This document shows, in pieces, positions 21,933-33,225 of a stretch of DNA of 36,144 nucleotides. The DNA is from Hyphochytrium catenoides (Eukaryota; Sar; Hyphochytriomycetes; Hyphochytriales; Hyphochytriaceae), in contig FLMG01002864.1 in the NCBI GenBank assembly GCA_900088475.1, positions 104,238 to 140,381 on the forward strand. Reading direction: 5' to 3'. A model generated the notes under the pieces. That model saw only the letters and a list, made by a program, of their open reading frames with translations. It was not told the DNA's origin and searched no databases. Within the stretch, counting starts at the first letter, position 1, and every line of letters starts with the position of its first letter. A program made the position numbers and the translations under genes.

Positions 21933-23306
21933 ATGGCGACCATCAAGAGCATTAAGGCACGCCAGATCTTTGACTCCCGTGGAAACCCCACTGTGGAAGT
22001 TGATGTCATCACGGACAATGGCCTATTCAGGTCTATGGTTCCTTCTGGTGCATCTACCGGAGTTTATGAGGCTCTTGAGCTCCGTGATGGTGGTGACTCT
22101 TACATGGGTAAAGGTGTCCTCAAGGCAGTGAACAATGTTAACTCTGTGATTGCCCCTGCACTTGTGGGAAAGGATGTCACTTCTCAGGCGGAGATTGACA
22201 AGTTCATGGTTGAAGAGCTGGACGGATCTAAGAATGAGTGGGGCTGGTCTAAGTCTAAGCTTGGCGCTAATGCCATCCTAGGCGTCTCCATGGCAGTTTG
22301 CAAGGCAGGTGCTGCTGCTAGAGGGGTACCTCTCTGGCAGCACATTGCTGATCTTGCAGGCAACCCAACTCCTTGCATGCCAGTTCCCTCTTTCAACATC
22401 ATCAACGGAGGCTCTCACGCTGGTAACAAGCTGGCTATGCAGGAGTTTATGATCCTCCCCACTGGAGCATCTAGCTTCACGGAAGCAATGAAGATTGGAA
22501 GCGAAGTCTACCACAACCTCAAGGCAGTCATTAAGAAGCGTTATGGCCTTGATGCCACGGCTGTGGGCGACGAGGGAGGATTTGCTCCTAACATCCAGAG
22601 CAACTCTGAGGCTCTGGAGCTAATCCAAGAGGCTATTGAGAAGGCAGGACACGCCAGCAAGGTGCAGATTGGTATGGATGTTGCTGCGTCTGAGTTCCTT
22701 GAGGGTGAAGGCGACTCCAAATACTACAACTTAGACTTCAAGAACCCTGCCTCTAAGAAAGACACCACCAACCACCGCACTAGCCAGCAGATGCTTGAGC
22801 TTTACCAGGAGTTCATCTCAAGCTGCAGTGGGCGCGCAACTCTCGTTTCTATTGAGGACCCATATGATCAGGATGACTGGGAATCCTGGATTAACATCAC
22901 TGCCGCTGTCGGCCAGGATGTCCAGATTGTAGGTGACGATCTGACTGTCACAAATCCCGTTCGCGTCAAGCAGGCTATTGAAAGAAAGGCCTGCAACGCC
23001 CTACTGCTAAAGGTGAACCAGATTGGTACTGTTACGGAAAGTATCGAAGCTGTAACGATGTCCAAGAAGGCTGGATGGGGCATTATGGCCTCCCACAGAT
23101 CCGGCGAGACCGAGGACACCTTCATTGCTGACCTCGCTGTCGGTCTTAGCACGGGACAGATTAAGACTGGTGCACCTTGCCGGTCTGAGAGACTCGCCAA
23201 GTACAACCAGCTTCTTCGCATTGAGGAGGAACTTGGTGAGAATGCCAGGTATGCGGGCAACAATCTCCGTGACGTAGCTTGGCTGGGCAAGTATTCTTCC
23301 TTCTAA
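21933..23306 (+). CDS. ENO: Enolase (phosphopyruvate hydratase)
   Basis: Enolase converts 2-phosphoglycerate to phosphoenolpyruvate in glycolysis, as a Mg2+-dependent dimer. This is a single uninterrupted 457-codon frame starting in catcATGGCG. All catalytic and metal residues are visible: GASTG loop (39-43), His162, Glu171, Glu214 in VGDEGGF, Asp249, Glu308 in [11 protein letters not shown], Asp335, Lys360 in [10 protein letters not shown], His388 in [10 protein letters not shown] and Lys411. The EWGWS pentapeptide insertion sits at 102-106; this is the plant/apicomplexan-type insertion, useful for placing the organism. The loop around 265-286 ([14 protein letters not shown]) and the C-terminal WLGKYSSF extend it past the usual 430-445 residues. 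No N-terminal presequence is seen, so it should be cytosolic. It is intronless among intron-rich neighbours, and its codon choice looks more uniform, as in a highly expressed gene. Confidence 0.99.
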   Translation: MATIKSIKARQIFDSRGNPTVEVDVITDNGLFRSMVPSGASTGVYEALELRDGGDSYMGKGVLKAVNNVNSVIAPALVGKDVTSQAEIDKFMVEELDGSKNEWGWSKSKLGANAILGVSMAVCKAGAAARGVPLWQHIADLAGNPTPCMPVPSFNIINGGSHAGNKLAMQEFMILPTGASSFTEAMKIGSEVYHNLKAVIKKRYGLDATAVGDEGGFAPNIQSNSEALELIQEAIEKAGHASKVQIGMDVAASEFLEGEGDSKYYNLDFKNPASKKDTTNHRTSQQMLELYQEFISSCSGRATLVSIEDPYDQDDWESWINITAAVGQDVQIVGDDLTVTNPVRVKQAIERKACNALLLKVNQIGTVTESIEAVTMSKKAGWGIMASHRSGETEDTFIADLAVGLSTGQIKTGAPCRSERLAKYNQLLRIEEELGENARYAGNNLRDVAWLGKYSSF

Positions 23307-24334
23307 AGGTACACTTCCACTCCCTGAAGGATCGTCCGCACACTTGCCGTCACGCACAGAGTTATTTCTCTATATTAGTATGTTAGTATGTGATCCCCAG
23401 AATTAGGGATATTAAAGACGACAACAGCCATAATGGCGTGTATTCTCGCTGTCTGCTGCAATTTAAGCTTGGCTATCTATTGCAAGGGATTCCTTACTTC
23501 AAGCTCTGAGCTAGTCTCATTGCTGACCCCATTCCTTGCATAGAGCATGGTAGCACAGCTACCTTTGCGAGGGTTCGCCCGCATGCGCGATCATGCATGA
23601 TAATGCAAAATGCGGGATAAACCTTGCGAACACCTTCACTTTGTTCAGTACTCTCAGTGGCCTGCTTGTAGCGCGAGAGAGCTTTGGTGAAGCTTTACAT
23701 GGACAGATCTAAAGATGAAGTGAAAAAGTGACCCAAGACAGCTTTCTCACTCTCCTTACTATTAGTCTCTACTCTGAAGAACTTATAGATAACATGAAAA
23801 ACCTGACATCTTATCCTGACAGATCAGCAATCAGCAACACATCCGGAGACACCAGTAAAGGAAGGAACAATCCGTCATCCATCTTCAGCTCCCATACAAA
23901 TCTATCTACATCATCTTCTTCCTGATGATGTCTGAGGTGTGTCTCTGAAGGAGGAGGAGGACAAGACAGTACGATGGCCTCATCACCAACGTTTATTTTC
24001 GGGATTATTATGTGATGAGGGGTACATTCTTGATCGGGACTCTCAAAAGATACTTACAGGAAAAACAGACTGTTCATATTCATTATCAGGGGATGTCCTA
24101 AGGGGGAGCTGGTCCTCTCTTTGGACCTGGAGTACAACTGGCCCTTCTGCCCCTAAAGAGAAAGAGGACAGGAGACAGAAAGACAGAGGTCTGAGACATA
24201 GAGGGGCTTGGGCCGGAGAGATAGCGACCACGAAGAGAGTGATGAGCCCCGTGAGAGAGAGAAAGAGAGAGAGAGACAAAGAGAGTTGGGAAGAGAGTGA
24301 GGGAGAAAGAAAGGGGGAGAGAGAGCGTGGGAGC

Positions 24335-24365
<31 letters not shown>

Positions 24366-24819
24366 GCAAGAGAGAGAGAGAGAGAGAGTTTTGCGTAACC
24401 CAAGGAGAGTGCATAAGGCAAGAACAGGAGGGAGGACAAGAGCTACAAGTAGCTTTATTGTTATTGGTAAGGTAGTTCTCTCTGTGGGAAGCCCATCATT
24501 AGCGCCGTCGTCTTACGTTTGAGAGCTGTAAGACAGACAGAGAGAGACTCCATACTGTCCTGAACAGGGAGACAGATGGAGAACTAGGAGCTCCTCATCA
24601 GGGCACAACCACTATTTGCCCCTACCGGACGGGCTCTCCTGCTTCCTGCGTCGGCTTCGCATGTGTATTCGCTGACTCTCTCTGGAGCTAGACTCATCCG
24701 GTCAACAGGCTTCTCAAGGAGAATGGCCTAGACTGCCACAGTGCCTAGCCGCTGATTGCTGAAGGACTCGGTCGGAGGACGCAGAGGCGGCGGGTGTTCT
24801 GCCTGAGCGGAACGGTAGA
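23307..24819. other. Intergenic region, 1.5 kb
   Basis: This holds the enolase 3' untranslated region and presumably the promoter of the PH-C2 gene. A GC/AT palindromic patch sits near 23577-23615 (gcatgcgcgatcatgcatga). The plus-strand frame 23939-24475 is open for 178 codons, but its second half is only the GA repeat. The first half (GYILDRDSQKILTGKTDCSY) has a normal composition yet no motif I know. No gene is supported. Confidence 0.4.
24251..24389. repeat. Interrupted GA microsatellite
   Basis: About 140 bases consist mostly of GA dinucleotides with interruptions. It lies roughly 430 bases upstream of the PH-C2 gene start. It explains several artificial Arg/Glu- and Ser/Leu-rich open frames on both strands. 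GAGA tracts can affect promoter chromatin in some lineages, but nothing here shows that they do so in this case. Confidence 0.95.
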
Positions 24820-27800
24820 ATGCAGCGTTTCCACAATGTCCTGGCGTCGATATCCTCTTCAGGATCTCTTCTTCCTATGGATGAAGTCAGCATAGAGATT
24901 CAAGGTCTTGACCCGCAATGAGTCCTCAACCATTCTTTTCCTTCCTCTTCCTGTCCGCGTTTCTTCTTTCGACTTCTCTTCCAGGCTGTGGTGCTCTGCT
25001 TCTCCTATTCTCACCCTCCTTGTGACTTTCAACCTCTCACTCCTCTTGTCTGGGCTATTCCAGGTCCTTTGTATAAACGCCACTGGCTTCTTTCGAATAA
25101 GTGGGAGGAGCGCTGGTTTGTTCTGCATGACAATGTCCTCTCCTACGGCCGCATGGATGGAGGCGGCTTCCGGCAAAAGTTTCCGCTCCAGCAGATTACG
25201 GTCAAGATGGCACCACAAGCAGCACCGAAGGGGCAGTGCTTCGAGGTGATGAGGGTTCCTAGGGTTAAGAAGAGGGAGAGGCGAGGCTAGAAAGGCGAAG
25301 GGTTGAGACGAAAAGGTTATAAGAACGAGCACCGGGGATTGCTGCCGCTAACATGGTTGCATGTAGATCCAATTGTTCAACGGCCATACGATGATCTTGA
25401 AGGCAGAGACTCCTGAGCTTTGTCGACAATGGGTGGAATCGATCCATCGGTGTCAATTGCAGCCTACCATCTCCTCTCCGCGGTCCTTACCTGCCCCAAT
25501 GTCGAAGGACCTCAATGCTGCCCGGCGAATCCTCGTATGTCTTACAGACCTCATCTTCCTCAAAGTGTTCTTCAATATATCTAATATCCAATCCCTTCTC
25601 TCCTTGTCAAGGTTAAAATCAACAACATCAAGGCGAGAAACCTACCTGCTCCTCTGGTTGCGCGGCGAATCTCAGCCTTTGCGCGGGTCAGCATTGGACC
25701 GAAGATCTTTGAAACAGCCGTCTGTCCTCACACAAAGGACCCCGATGTGAGTTAGCATCCTTTCGGACAGTGGTCCTGGTGGTGGTGTACGTCTATCCTC
25801 CGCCGTGTCTTTTCCCTCTTTCATGTCGAACCCTAATTCAAAGGGAATAATGATTTCCCCTCCAAAGAAAAGATCGCCATCTGTCGCTAGTGCTAGCGTT
25901 GTGGTCGCTGGCCTTAAACGACGTTACCCTTTTGAGCCTGAAGTCTATGGGGTTGTCCTTTACTGATACTTTCTTGCTAGTGGCCTAACACGGAGTTCGC
26001 GTGCGAGCTACGCATGCCTCTTTCTGAGATGAAGAAGACGAAGGTGACAGTTGAGCTATTTCATAAAAGAGGAATACCGACCGCCTTTCCCATCGGGGGA
26101 ACAGAGTTCGATCTTGAATCTGCGGCTAACTCACCCGTCAAGAATGGTCAGTCAAGATGATCAGGGAGCTGGGCCTCAGAAATCTCTCCGGCAACTTGCG
26201 TTTTACTTGTGCAATGGCTGACTTTACTATTCTTTCGCTCTACTGGTCGCTCCCTGCAGACAGGCAGCTCATTCACAAGAGTGTGACAGGGGCCGGCCTT
26301 AGTGATGCTGGCAGGTATGGAAAATTTTGACACCCTATGATTCCTTCCATATCTCTATTCCATCTAGGTGTTCCCGCTTCTCCCCTGTCTTTCTGCGTTC
26401 CTAGTAAGTCTGTTGTTAGCCCTCCTCCTCTCTTCCTCAATAACTAACACCCCGATGTATAGGGTTACTTTCAATATTTATGTCCAGGAAAAGAGACGAT
26501 GGGAAATTGCTATTGAAAACCTCTTCGTGTCACCTGGTGCCTCGTCCTCAGCGGACTCACTTGCCTCGAATGGTGAAAGAAAGGAGAATGGGGAGATTGA
26601 GCAAGGTGGAGAGAAGGATGGAAAACTAGATAGAGGAGGAGATTCAGAAACACAATCAATGCAGTCCGCTATCGCCTCCAGACTAGCTGAGGAAGGACCA
26701 GAGCTAGTCAGTGTGGACGTTTCTGAAAGAGTTTTTTTCCTGCGGTAAGATGCAATCTTTGTACTTTCTTTCGCTTTTCTCCTTTTCCCCATTCATGGCA
26801 TTGTTCTTCTCGCTTTGCTCCTAGTTTCTCAAATCAGGGCATTGCTGTTCCGTGCTAGTGGAAGGACGCCTTTTGCTCTGTCTTTTACTTAAATTTTGGT
26901 GTCTCTTCTAGGTATGCTATTATCAGCGAGAGTCAGAAAAAGGAGGTTCTTAAGAGCACTCAAGAGCACCGAGTGGTGGGTCATGGACCCTCGCCAGGCC
27001 CTGAAGGGCTCTTCTGGGAGACCGAGACCTTACCCACGGTGAAGACTTTCGGAACCTTAGAAAACTTCCTTAACTGCACCCTGCAGATTCAGGTCATCTC
27101 CATCAGTGAGCAGGTAAGCTATAGTCATGAAAGGTGTCTCTATTTATCGTGAATTCCAGGTTTAGCCTTGGCTGCTTTTGTCCTAGTCTCCAACTCTTAC
27201 TAAAAGTCTCATCCCTCTGCTAATCTTTACAACCTTTACGGCACCCGATGTGAATATGAAGGACGACCCTACTGTGAGGACCAGCTGGAGCGGTCGACAA
27301 ACGGAGCTCTATATCAAGAGCTTTACCAGCCAGCAGACGAACGCTGGAGCTGGTCAGTAAAGGAAATTGTTCACGATGCGTTAACAGAAGCGTTTTTTGT
27401 ACTGCATTCAAGCAACGCTTGTCTCCTTAGTATTGCTATGCCTATGCCATTAGAAGGCTCCTTAGAGTTGCTTTGTATTATGCTATTAGAAGGGACAAGG
27501 TCCGACTCTGTGGGTTCATTTCTAGTCTTGAACATCAGTGACACATTGACTGTGTTTTACTTACTGCCGTTTACCTCGTTTATCTATGCAATGGCACTAA
27601 TCTCACAATTCTCCCTTGGCCTCCTGCTGTCGACCACCACGCTATTGTCTTAAAAAGATGAGACCGATCAGGAGGAGGGTTTGGAGCTGTTTGGAGAGTG
27701 CTATATCACTATCGACAGACTCCTGGACCAAAGTGAGGACCTGGAAGGCTCCTCTGTCTCCCGCGTCAACGTTAACTTATGGAACAGAGGGATGTTGGTC

Positions 27801-30800
27801 GGCTCTCTGTCGTCAACCTTTGTAATAGCGGACAGTGTGGCCTTTAAGCAGCCCACCAATGGAGTGGCCACTGAGAGAGGTGCGGAGCATAATTAAGAGA
27901 ATTGAGATCTAAGTTAAAAGAAGGAGAAAGGAACGGCTACGGAATCGCAAAAAGTGAAAGGGCAAACCAGAGCTTCGCGGTTTCGCGACTCTGATCTTAG
28001 CGCTGACTTCTTCTTCCACCTTGCAGGAGTCCGCAGCTCTGCGCCCGTAGTGGAGAAATCGTATAGAAAGGTCTTTGGCAATATCAAAAAGGTGAGGGGT
28101 CAGGAAAGAGCAAGAAGACCAAAAGAGACAGGCAAAGGCAAAGAATGATGGGAAATGAGTCTAGAAGTTGTAGGATTTCAAGGTAATGTCGTAACAGTTT
28201 CACCTTGTCCTTAACGCTTTGAAGATGCCTAAAGGATTGGAAGCCCTGATGCATGCGGTGGAAGAGCTACAACTTGCAATGCTGATGAAAGCAAACGTGG
28301 CCCTTCCTCTTTCGAAGATCTCTGTGTCTCTCCAGACTACGCAGGTTGGCTCCTCCTCTGTTATTCCTGATGACCACCCTTCATTCTATTTCTTAGGTGC
28401 CATGCAATGCTAACCACCAGTTGTCCCCTCCGTCTGTTTCTCTCGACATCGACCATTTGTCTGGCCCCATAACCATCCACCCACTCCTATTTCACTGACT
28501 CCTGCTTCCCACTGTCAACATATAGGCTCCGCCGACGCTGATCTGGAGTTACACTGATGATGAGACTCTGGAAGCGGCAAAGGCAATTCTTTTGCAACTT
28601 TGGGAGTATGTGCTCGATACAATCGACGAAATGAGCCATCCCCTTAAGGCCCAAGCAGCAGACCTTATCACCCTTATCATGCAGAGAGGGTAAGAATAGA
28701 TGAAGAGGGGAAAGAAGCGATGCCGGACTCGAAAGGAGGAAGAGACTTTGGTTGGGTACGGTGTTAAAAATGATGGGAGTTGAAACCATCTCTTATCTCT
28801 TTTCAGGGAGCTGAGTAACCTGAGCCTGCTTGGCTTTGACCCACATGAAGCCGCGGACGATCCTTCCGACACTTCGCTTGATTTCGCCCTGAGGTAACAG
28901 AAGCCCTTGAAGCTTTGCTTCTTCCGGTTATAGTCTGGTTGCTGCAATTCAAGTAGCTGATCTTTACGCAGACGCATACCGTTTCCATCGCTTGATGCGG
29001 TGTCACATTTCTATGTTGCTTCTGGTGTCCAAAGCCGTTTTTTAGCCTATGACTTAACTCTCAGAACTCATACTCAATAGGCCTGTCCGCTGAACTAATT
29101 GCTGTCAAAAGCTGACCGCACCTTCTGCATGTTGCCGTCCCCCTATTGGCTACTTTACATCTTAAAGCGCCCATCTCCTGGTAGTGGACTCGCTGCTCTA
29201 ACATCCATTTCGTTGGTTGCTCGCTGCTTCTCCCTTTCACCTGCGGTACGTTAGGTTACGACGGACGATGCTCCGCACGCTGCGGCACGTATTGAAGGCC
29301 TTATCCATCCCAGGCACCGCGGGGGAAATGAGGATTTATCTGACCCGGTCCTTAGTCATTCTAAGCCACAGGATTCCCGAGTTTGGAATGTATTTCATTG
29401 AGCAAACTTTCGGAGAGGGCAGAATGACGGGCTGGCAGGGTAAGAGAGGGAATGAATCCAGTAGAACTGCTTGTTATGCCGGTTACATCTGCTTTCCTGG
29501 CTCTCTTCCCTGGAGATAAGCTGGGCGGTGTCCTCCATGTCCGACTGTTCTTCTAGCAGCCTCTCTAGTCAAACCAGACTACTGATAAGCGTCTCTATGA
29601 TCTATTCTCTTTTCTTTTATGGGTCCTTAGGTCGTGATTATCTGAAAAATCCGCGAGACTGGGAGCCAGCAGTACCGAGCTCCAGACTGTCCAGTGCCCG
29701 GCAGCGTGCTTTCACCGTGCTGGTACGAATTAGACGTGGGGATAGGGTTGAAATAGCAGGGATGGTAGTAAGCATGATTGACATCGTCATGTTGCACGAC
29801 AAGCACGCTAGGTCGAGGCAGAAAGGAAAAGTACCAGGACATAAACCCCTACAGATCTCACGAAGGAGGGCCGAGGAAAGCACACCAGGCTAATTTCCAT
29901 CTCAAACAGGGCGCCTTTCAGGAACTTCAGCTGCTCGACTGCCCGCCCCCGCAGGCGAAGCGAAGCCCGACGGTAGCCTCTTTAGACTGGCTGCCAGTGA
30001 GAATAGCGCTGCAGGCCAAGTATGGAATGCAAGCCATCAAAGTGAGTAATAGGATAAGTTACACATCTCCACCTACCTTCATATTTCTTCACTCATAGTG
30101 TTTGCAATGGCGAGCTCAAAATTTACTGATGGCTCTTGTACACTGCTTTTTATTTAGGAGCAAGACATCCTGGTCAAAGATGGAATGTGTTGCCAGGAAC
30201 AACTCGAGAGTCAGCACCTTACTTGGATCGTAGCTACAGGTAGGCATCGACTGGTCCCGCCTGTTGAAGACCAGGCTCTGTGTGTTGTGGTCGCCTTGTC
30301 TCGCATGGTGAAGGCCAGGCACTGCTTATCCTGAATCGTCGAGAGATTATGGTGCTTTCGCCTTTAGGAATCAGAGGCACTTGAAGCCTTTTTGAATGAC
30401 TCTATGTTCTAAACAGCTCATTTTAACGTCGTGCATGACCCTTTGGCAGAGTGGGTACGATACTGCTTGCAGACAGTTGTGGCGGAGATGGAGACACACA
30501 ACATCGTATGGGCTCACGTTCCGGGATACACCCACCTATTGCGAGCTTTCCTTGCAGAGCTGCGAAGCACTCGGCGGGGCAAGTACAGCACAGGACTTAA
30601 GTACTTCTCTTTCCACCTTCTGGCGAACAAAAAGTTGATAGGCCCGATGACCAAGGTACAATCCTGGCGTATTGTTAAGTCTGATAGTGCCTTGAATGAA
30701 GGCTAACGACTGCTTCTGGGTGCAGATGCTGCTGTCCAATATTAGCGTTCATGACGTCGCAGCGGTTGCCAGCGCAATAGGTAACAACATCTATTTGCTG

Positions 30801-32916
30801 TTTCTTACCTTTGGTCTTACTTCTTGGCTCTATCTCTCTCCCTAATCTTTTTCTTTCTTCAACTCTGTTTCTGCTCCGTGCACATTATTGAAGCTCTGGT
30901 GGCATCTTGTTACCCTTTACAGAATATGTACTCCCCATCTCCAGGCAGTTGCCATATCCTGTCCCGCCCCATTACCCTCCGGGACTGCTTCATCATACGT
31001 TGCTTTTCCACATATGGTCCGGCATCTAATGACTCTTTTCTTTACCTTAGATCTTGTCGGTGGTTGGATGGCGGCCATCGCACGATGGGGCCCGCGGCTT
31101 CAATTATTTGCCCACGGCACTAGTGAGCAGGTCACAGCGGACCAGTCTCCCTGGGACGTCGTCTTCGGGGAGATGAAGATGAAAGGGGGGGAAGGGCATA
31201 TGGACTTCAAACTTCTTCCAACCACCTTCGACTTCAAGCATTTCCTCAGAGCACTGGATGTCCTTCTTTCATCAAGCTGTGAGCAGGTGGGCGCCAGCCT
31301 CAGACATCACCGTTACCGCTCTCCTCCAATCTGCCATTGCTCACCACTTTATTGGGGCACTCTGAGTGTAACTAAGGCCCTCTACATACATACCGCAACG
31401 TCCATCTTGAGCGACGGCTTACTCTTCTCTTCTTTGGCTCCAATATCTTATTGTACTTTGTATAAGGTTATTCTCAAGACGTTGGAGCTCCTCTACCAAC
31501 ACTGGGATGCGTTCAACGAGACCCATGGCGATGCTATACGACTCCGTCTCCTAGCTCTCTTCCCCGATTACTTTCTCTCCTGGGGTGTGCAGATTCGTTT
31601 CTTCTACCAGCATGTCCTTGCGTACCGAGTGCTTAAAAGCCGCGGCTGGGCAGCCAACGCAGGAGGAGCGGACACCATCGTCTTCCATTTAGGAGGTATA
31701 GTAAGATAGCTAGGGGCATGTTTTACGGTTATTTTAGCGCACCTCTGGCGATGTAGAGTGAGAGCTACAAGTGTAGAGTGAGAGCTACAAGTTTTGTTTT
31801 GAGTGCGGGCGGAATAGGCGGAGTGATCTCGGTGCTTTACCTCGGGCCGAATACCTCGTATGTAACCTTGCCGCTCTTGATTCTCTGCTTTTCACCCTGT
31901 CATCCTCGAGCAGGCGATGCTCATAAGAGTTCCCAGCAACGCGTTGACCACTTCCGCATGAGAACTTCATCTTGTGAGAGAAAAAAGCCTGCAACTCAAC
32001 CAGACGCCGCGCTAGTGGCCAAATTCAATGCCGCCATACAGCTGGTGGTGCTTATCAAGGACCACTACGCAAAGGTAAGGCCACCTGAGCTTATGGCTCT
32101 CTGTGGGAAGGAGAAGATGGTGAAGAAGCGTCAAAAATGGGCGAGAGAAGATATACGTCATGAAGAGCACAGCCTTGGTAGAGTGATGCTTAGAGGATAG
32201 AGAGTGAGTGATCATCACCAGTCCCACCTGCGGACGCTAGGAAGTACCCGGGTGGAGAGGCAGGAGATCCCCAAAACGCTTTCTCCTTTCATTGGCTGGA
32301 GGTCACCTCATTTTCCTCACCCTCTTTCTCTGTTTCGCTCTTTCTTCTCTTGCCCTCTTCCTGTCTGTCTTTGTCCACTCCTCCTTTATCCCTTTTTTTA
32401 ACGTGTCTCTGTTTTCCCTGCTAAAGGGTTGTCGCGATGAACTTCCCTCATGCCAAGAGTCCAATTTACTAAAGAAGCACTGGGTGATCCCAACGTCCAA
32501 GTACATTTACTGTGCACCAGCTCTCTTCACGTAAGTTGCAAAATTTGCCTTCCTTCTGGCTGTACCAGTCTCCGTTGTTATCTACCCGGCATTTTTCCTG
32601 CTCAGTTAACGGTGCATCCCTTCCTACTTTTAAGCGACTGCTTGTTCAAGCCTTCTGTGGCCCACCTTCTCATTTAAGCTTTATCGAGTTTCCAGTCCAT
32701 GGTGTGGAATCTTATGATTTCTTCTTAGTACCAGTAAAGCGCCTTCGATGCCTCTGACACCATTGTCCTTTTGACTGTTCCTGAAGGTGGAATCAAATTC
32801 AGCGAAATGCCTCTCTGGCTGCCAGTAGGGCTGAGCTTTACGATGAGCCAGTGGAGCTGCCACAGTTGCACTACGAGCCTCTAGTGCTTGACTACGGAGA
32901 GGTCATAGAGTCATGA
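24820..32916 (+). CDS. PH and C2 domain protein with long helical C-terminal region (DUF1765-like?)
   Basis: The 26 exons are: 24820-24904, 25064-25245, 25367-25534, 25612-25746, 25981-26146, 26260-26314, 26463-26744, 26912-27113, 27262-27352, 27658-27879, 28027-28091, 28225-28344, 28526-28689, 28807-28893, 28972-29024, 29314-29439, 29631-29722, 29910-30041, 30158-30239, 30417-30655, 30726-30780, 31051-31286, 31467-31695, 31914-32074, 32427-32530 and 32787-32916. They total 3663 bases, or 1220 residues. A PH domain comes first (GPLYKRHWLLSNKWEERWFV to ETPELCRQWVESI), so it probably binds phosphoinositides or proteins at membranes. A C2-like fold follows (VKINNIKARNLPAP; PDWPNTEFACELRM), then a second beta-rich part (LFGECYITIDRLLD). 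The rest is mainly helical. The block ILKTLELLYQHWDAFNETHG with FPDYFLSWGVQIRFFYQHVL resembles DUF1765/UPF0592 proteins as I remember them. Function unknown. Uncertain points: the GTCTTG donor at 24905, the start of exon 9, and the acceptor at 29314. Confidence 0.75.
31752..31791. repeat. 20-bp perfect tandem duplication in an intron
   Basis: The 20-base unit tgtagagtgagagctacaag occurs twice back to back (31752-31771 and 31772-31791). It lies in the 31696-31913 intron of the PH-C2 gene. It looks like a recent slippage duplication and would make a handy polymorphic marker. Confidence 0.9.
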
Positions 32917-33225
32917 CGTACTAAACCTAGCCACATGCACTTTTTCTCTCTACCCTAGATAGAGGACACAAGAAGTAAGGTAGACGTAGAGGAAAAGAAC
33001 TTTGTGGACACTTCTCCCTCGCTTAGAGTCTCTCTACTCGCACGCACACCCTATATTTATGAGCTCGCTTTGATATGCATCATCAATGCAAACATATCTA
33101 AATTATGTGTTAGCGGCATCTGCTCACCACCTGGGCTTCCTGTCAAAGGTTCATCGTAATAAAAGGGGGCTAATGATGAGGAAGGTCTCGCCTAGCTTGC
33201 CGCCTGTCTCCCTTTCTTCGTTTGT
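32917..33225. other. Convergent intergenic region
   Basis: These 309 bases lie between the stop codons of the PH-C2 gene (+) and malate dehydrogenase (-) and must carry both 3' ends. A possible polyadenylation-like aataaaa occurs near 33160. I see no coding sequence. Confidence 0.5.

Noticed and set aside
22868-23357. Minus-strand frames of up to 140 codons
   Set aside because: They are antisense to enolase and result from its codon bias.
24043-24439. Long Ser/Leu-rich frames on the minus strand
   Set aside because: They are the reverse reading of the GA repeat and have no other support.
23939-24475. 178-codon plus-strand open frame
   Set aside because: More than a third of it is the GA microsatellite read as Arg/Glu, the start has no recognisable domain, and the opposite strand is open too. 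I keep it only as a remark in the intergenic entry.
26368-26403. Possible 36-base microexon between exons 6 and 7 of the PH-C2 gene
   Set aside because: It has AG and GT borders and the right entry phase, but joining it to 26463 creates an in-frame TAG. Direct splicing 26314/26463 keeps the frame.
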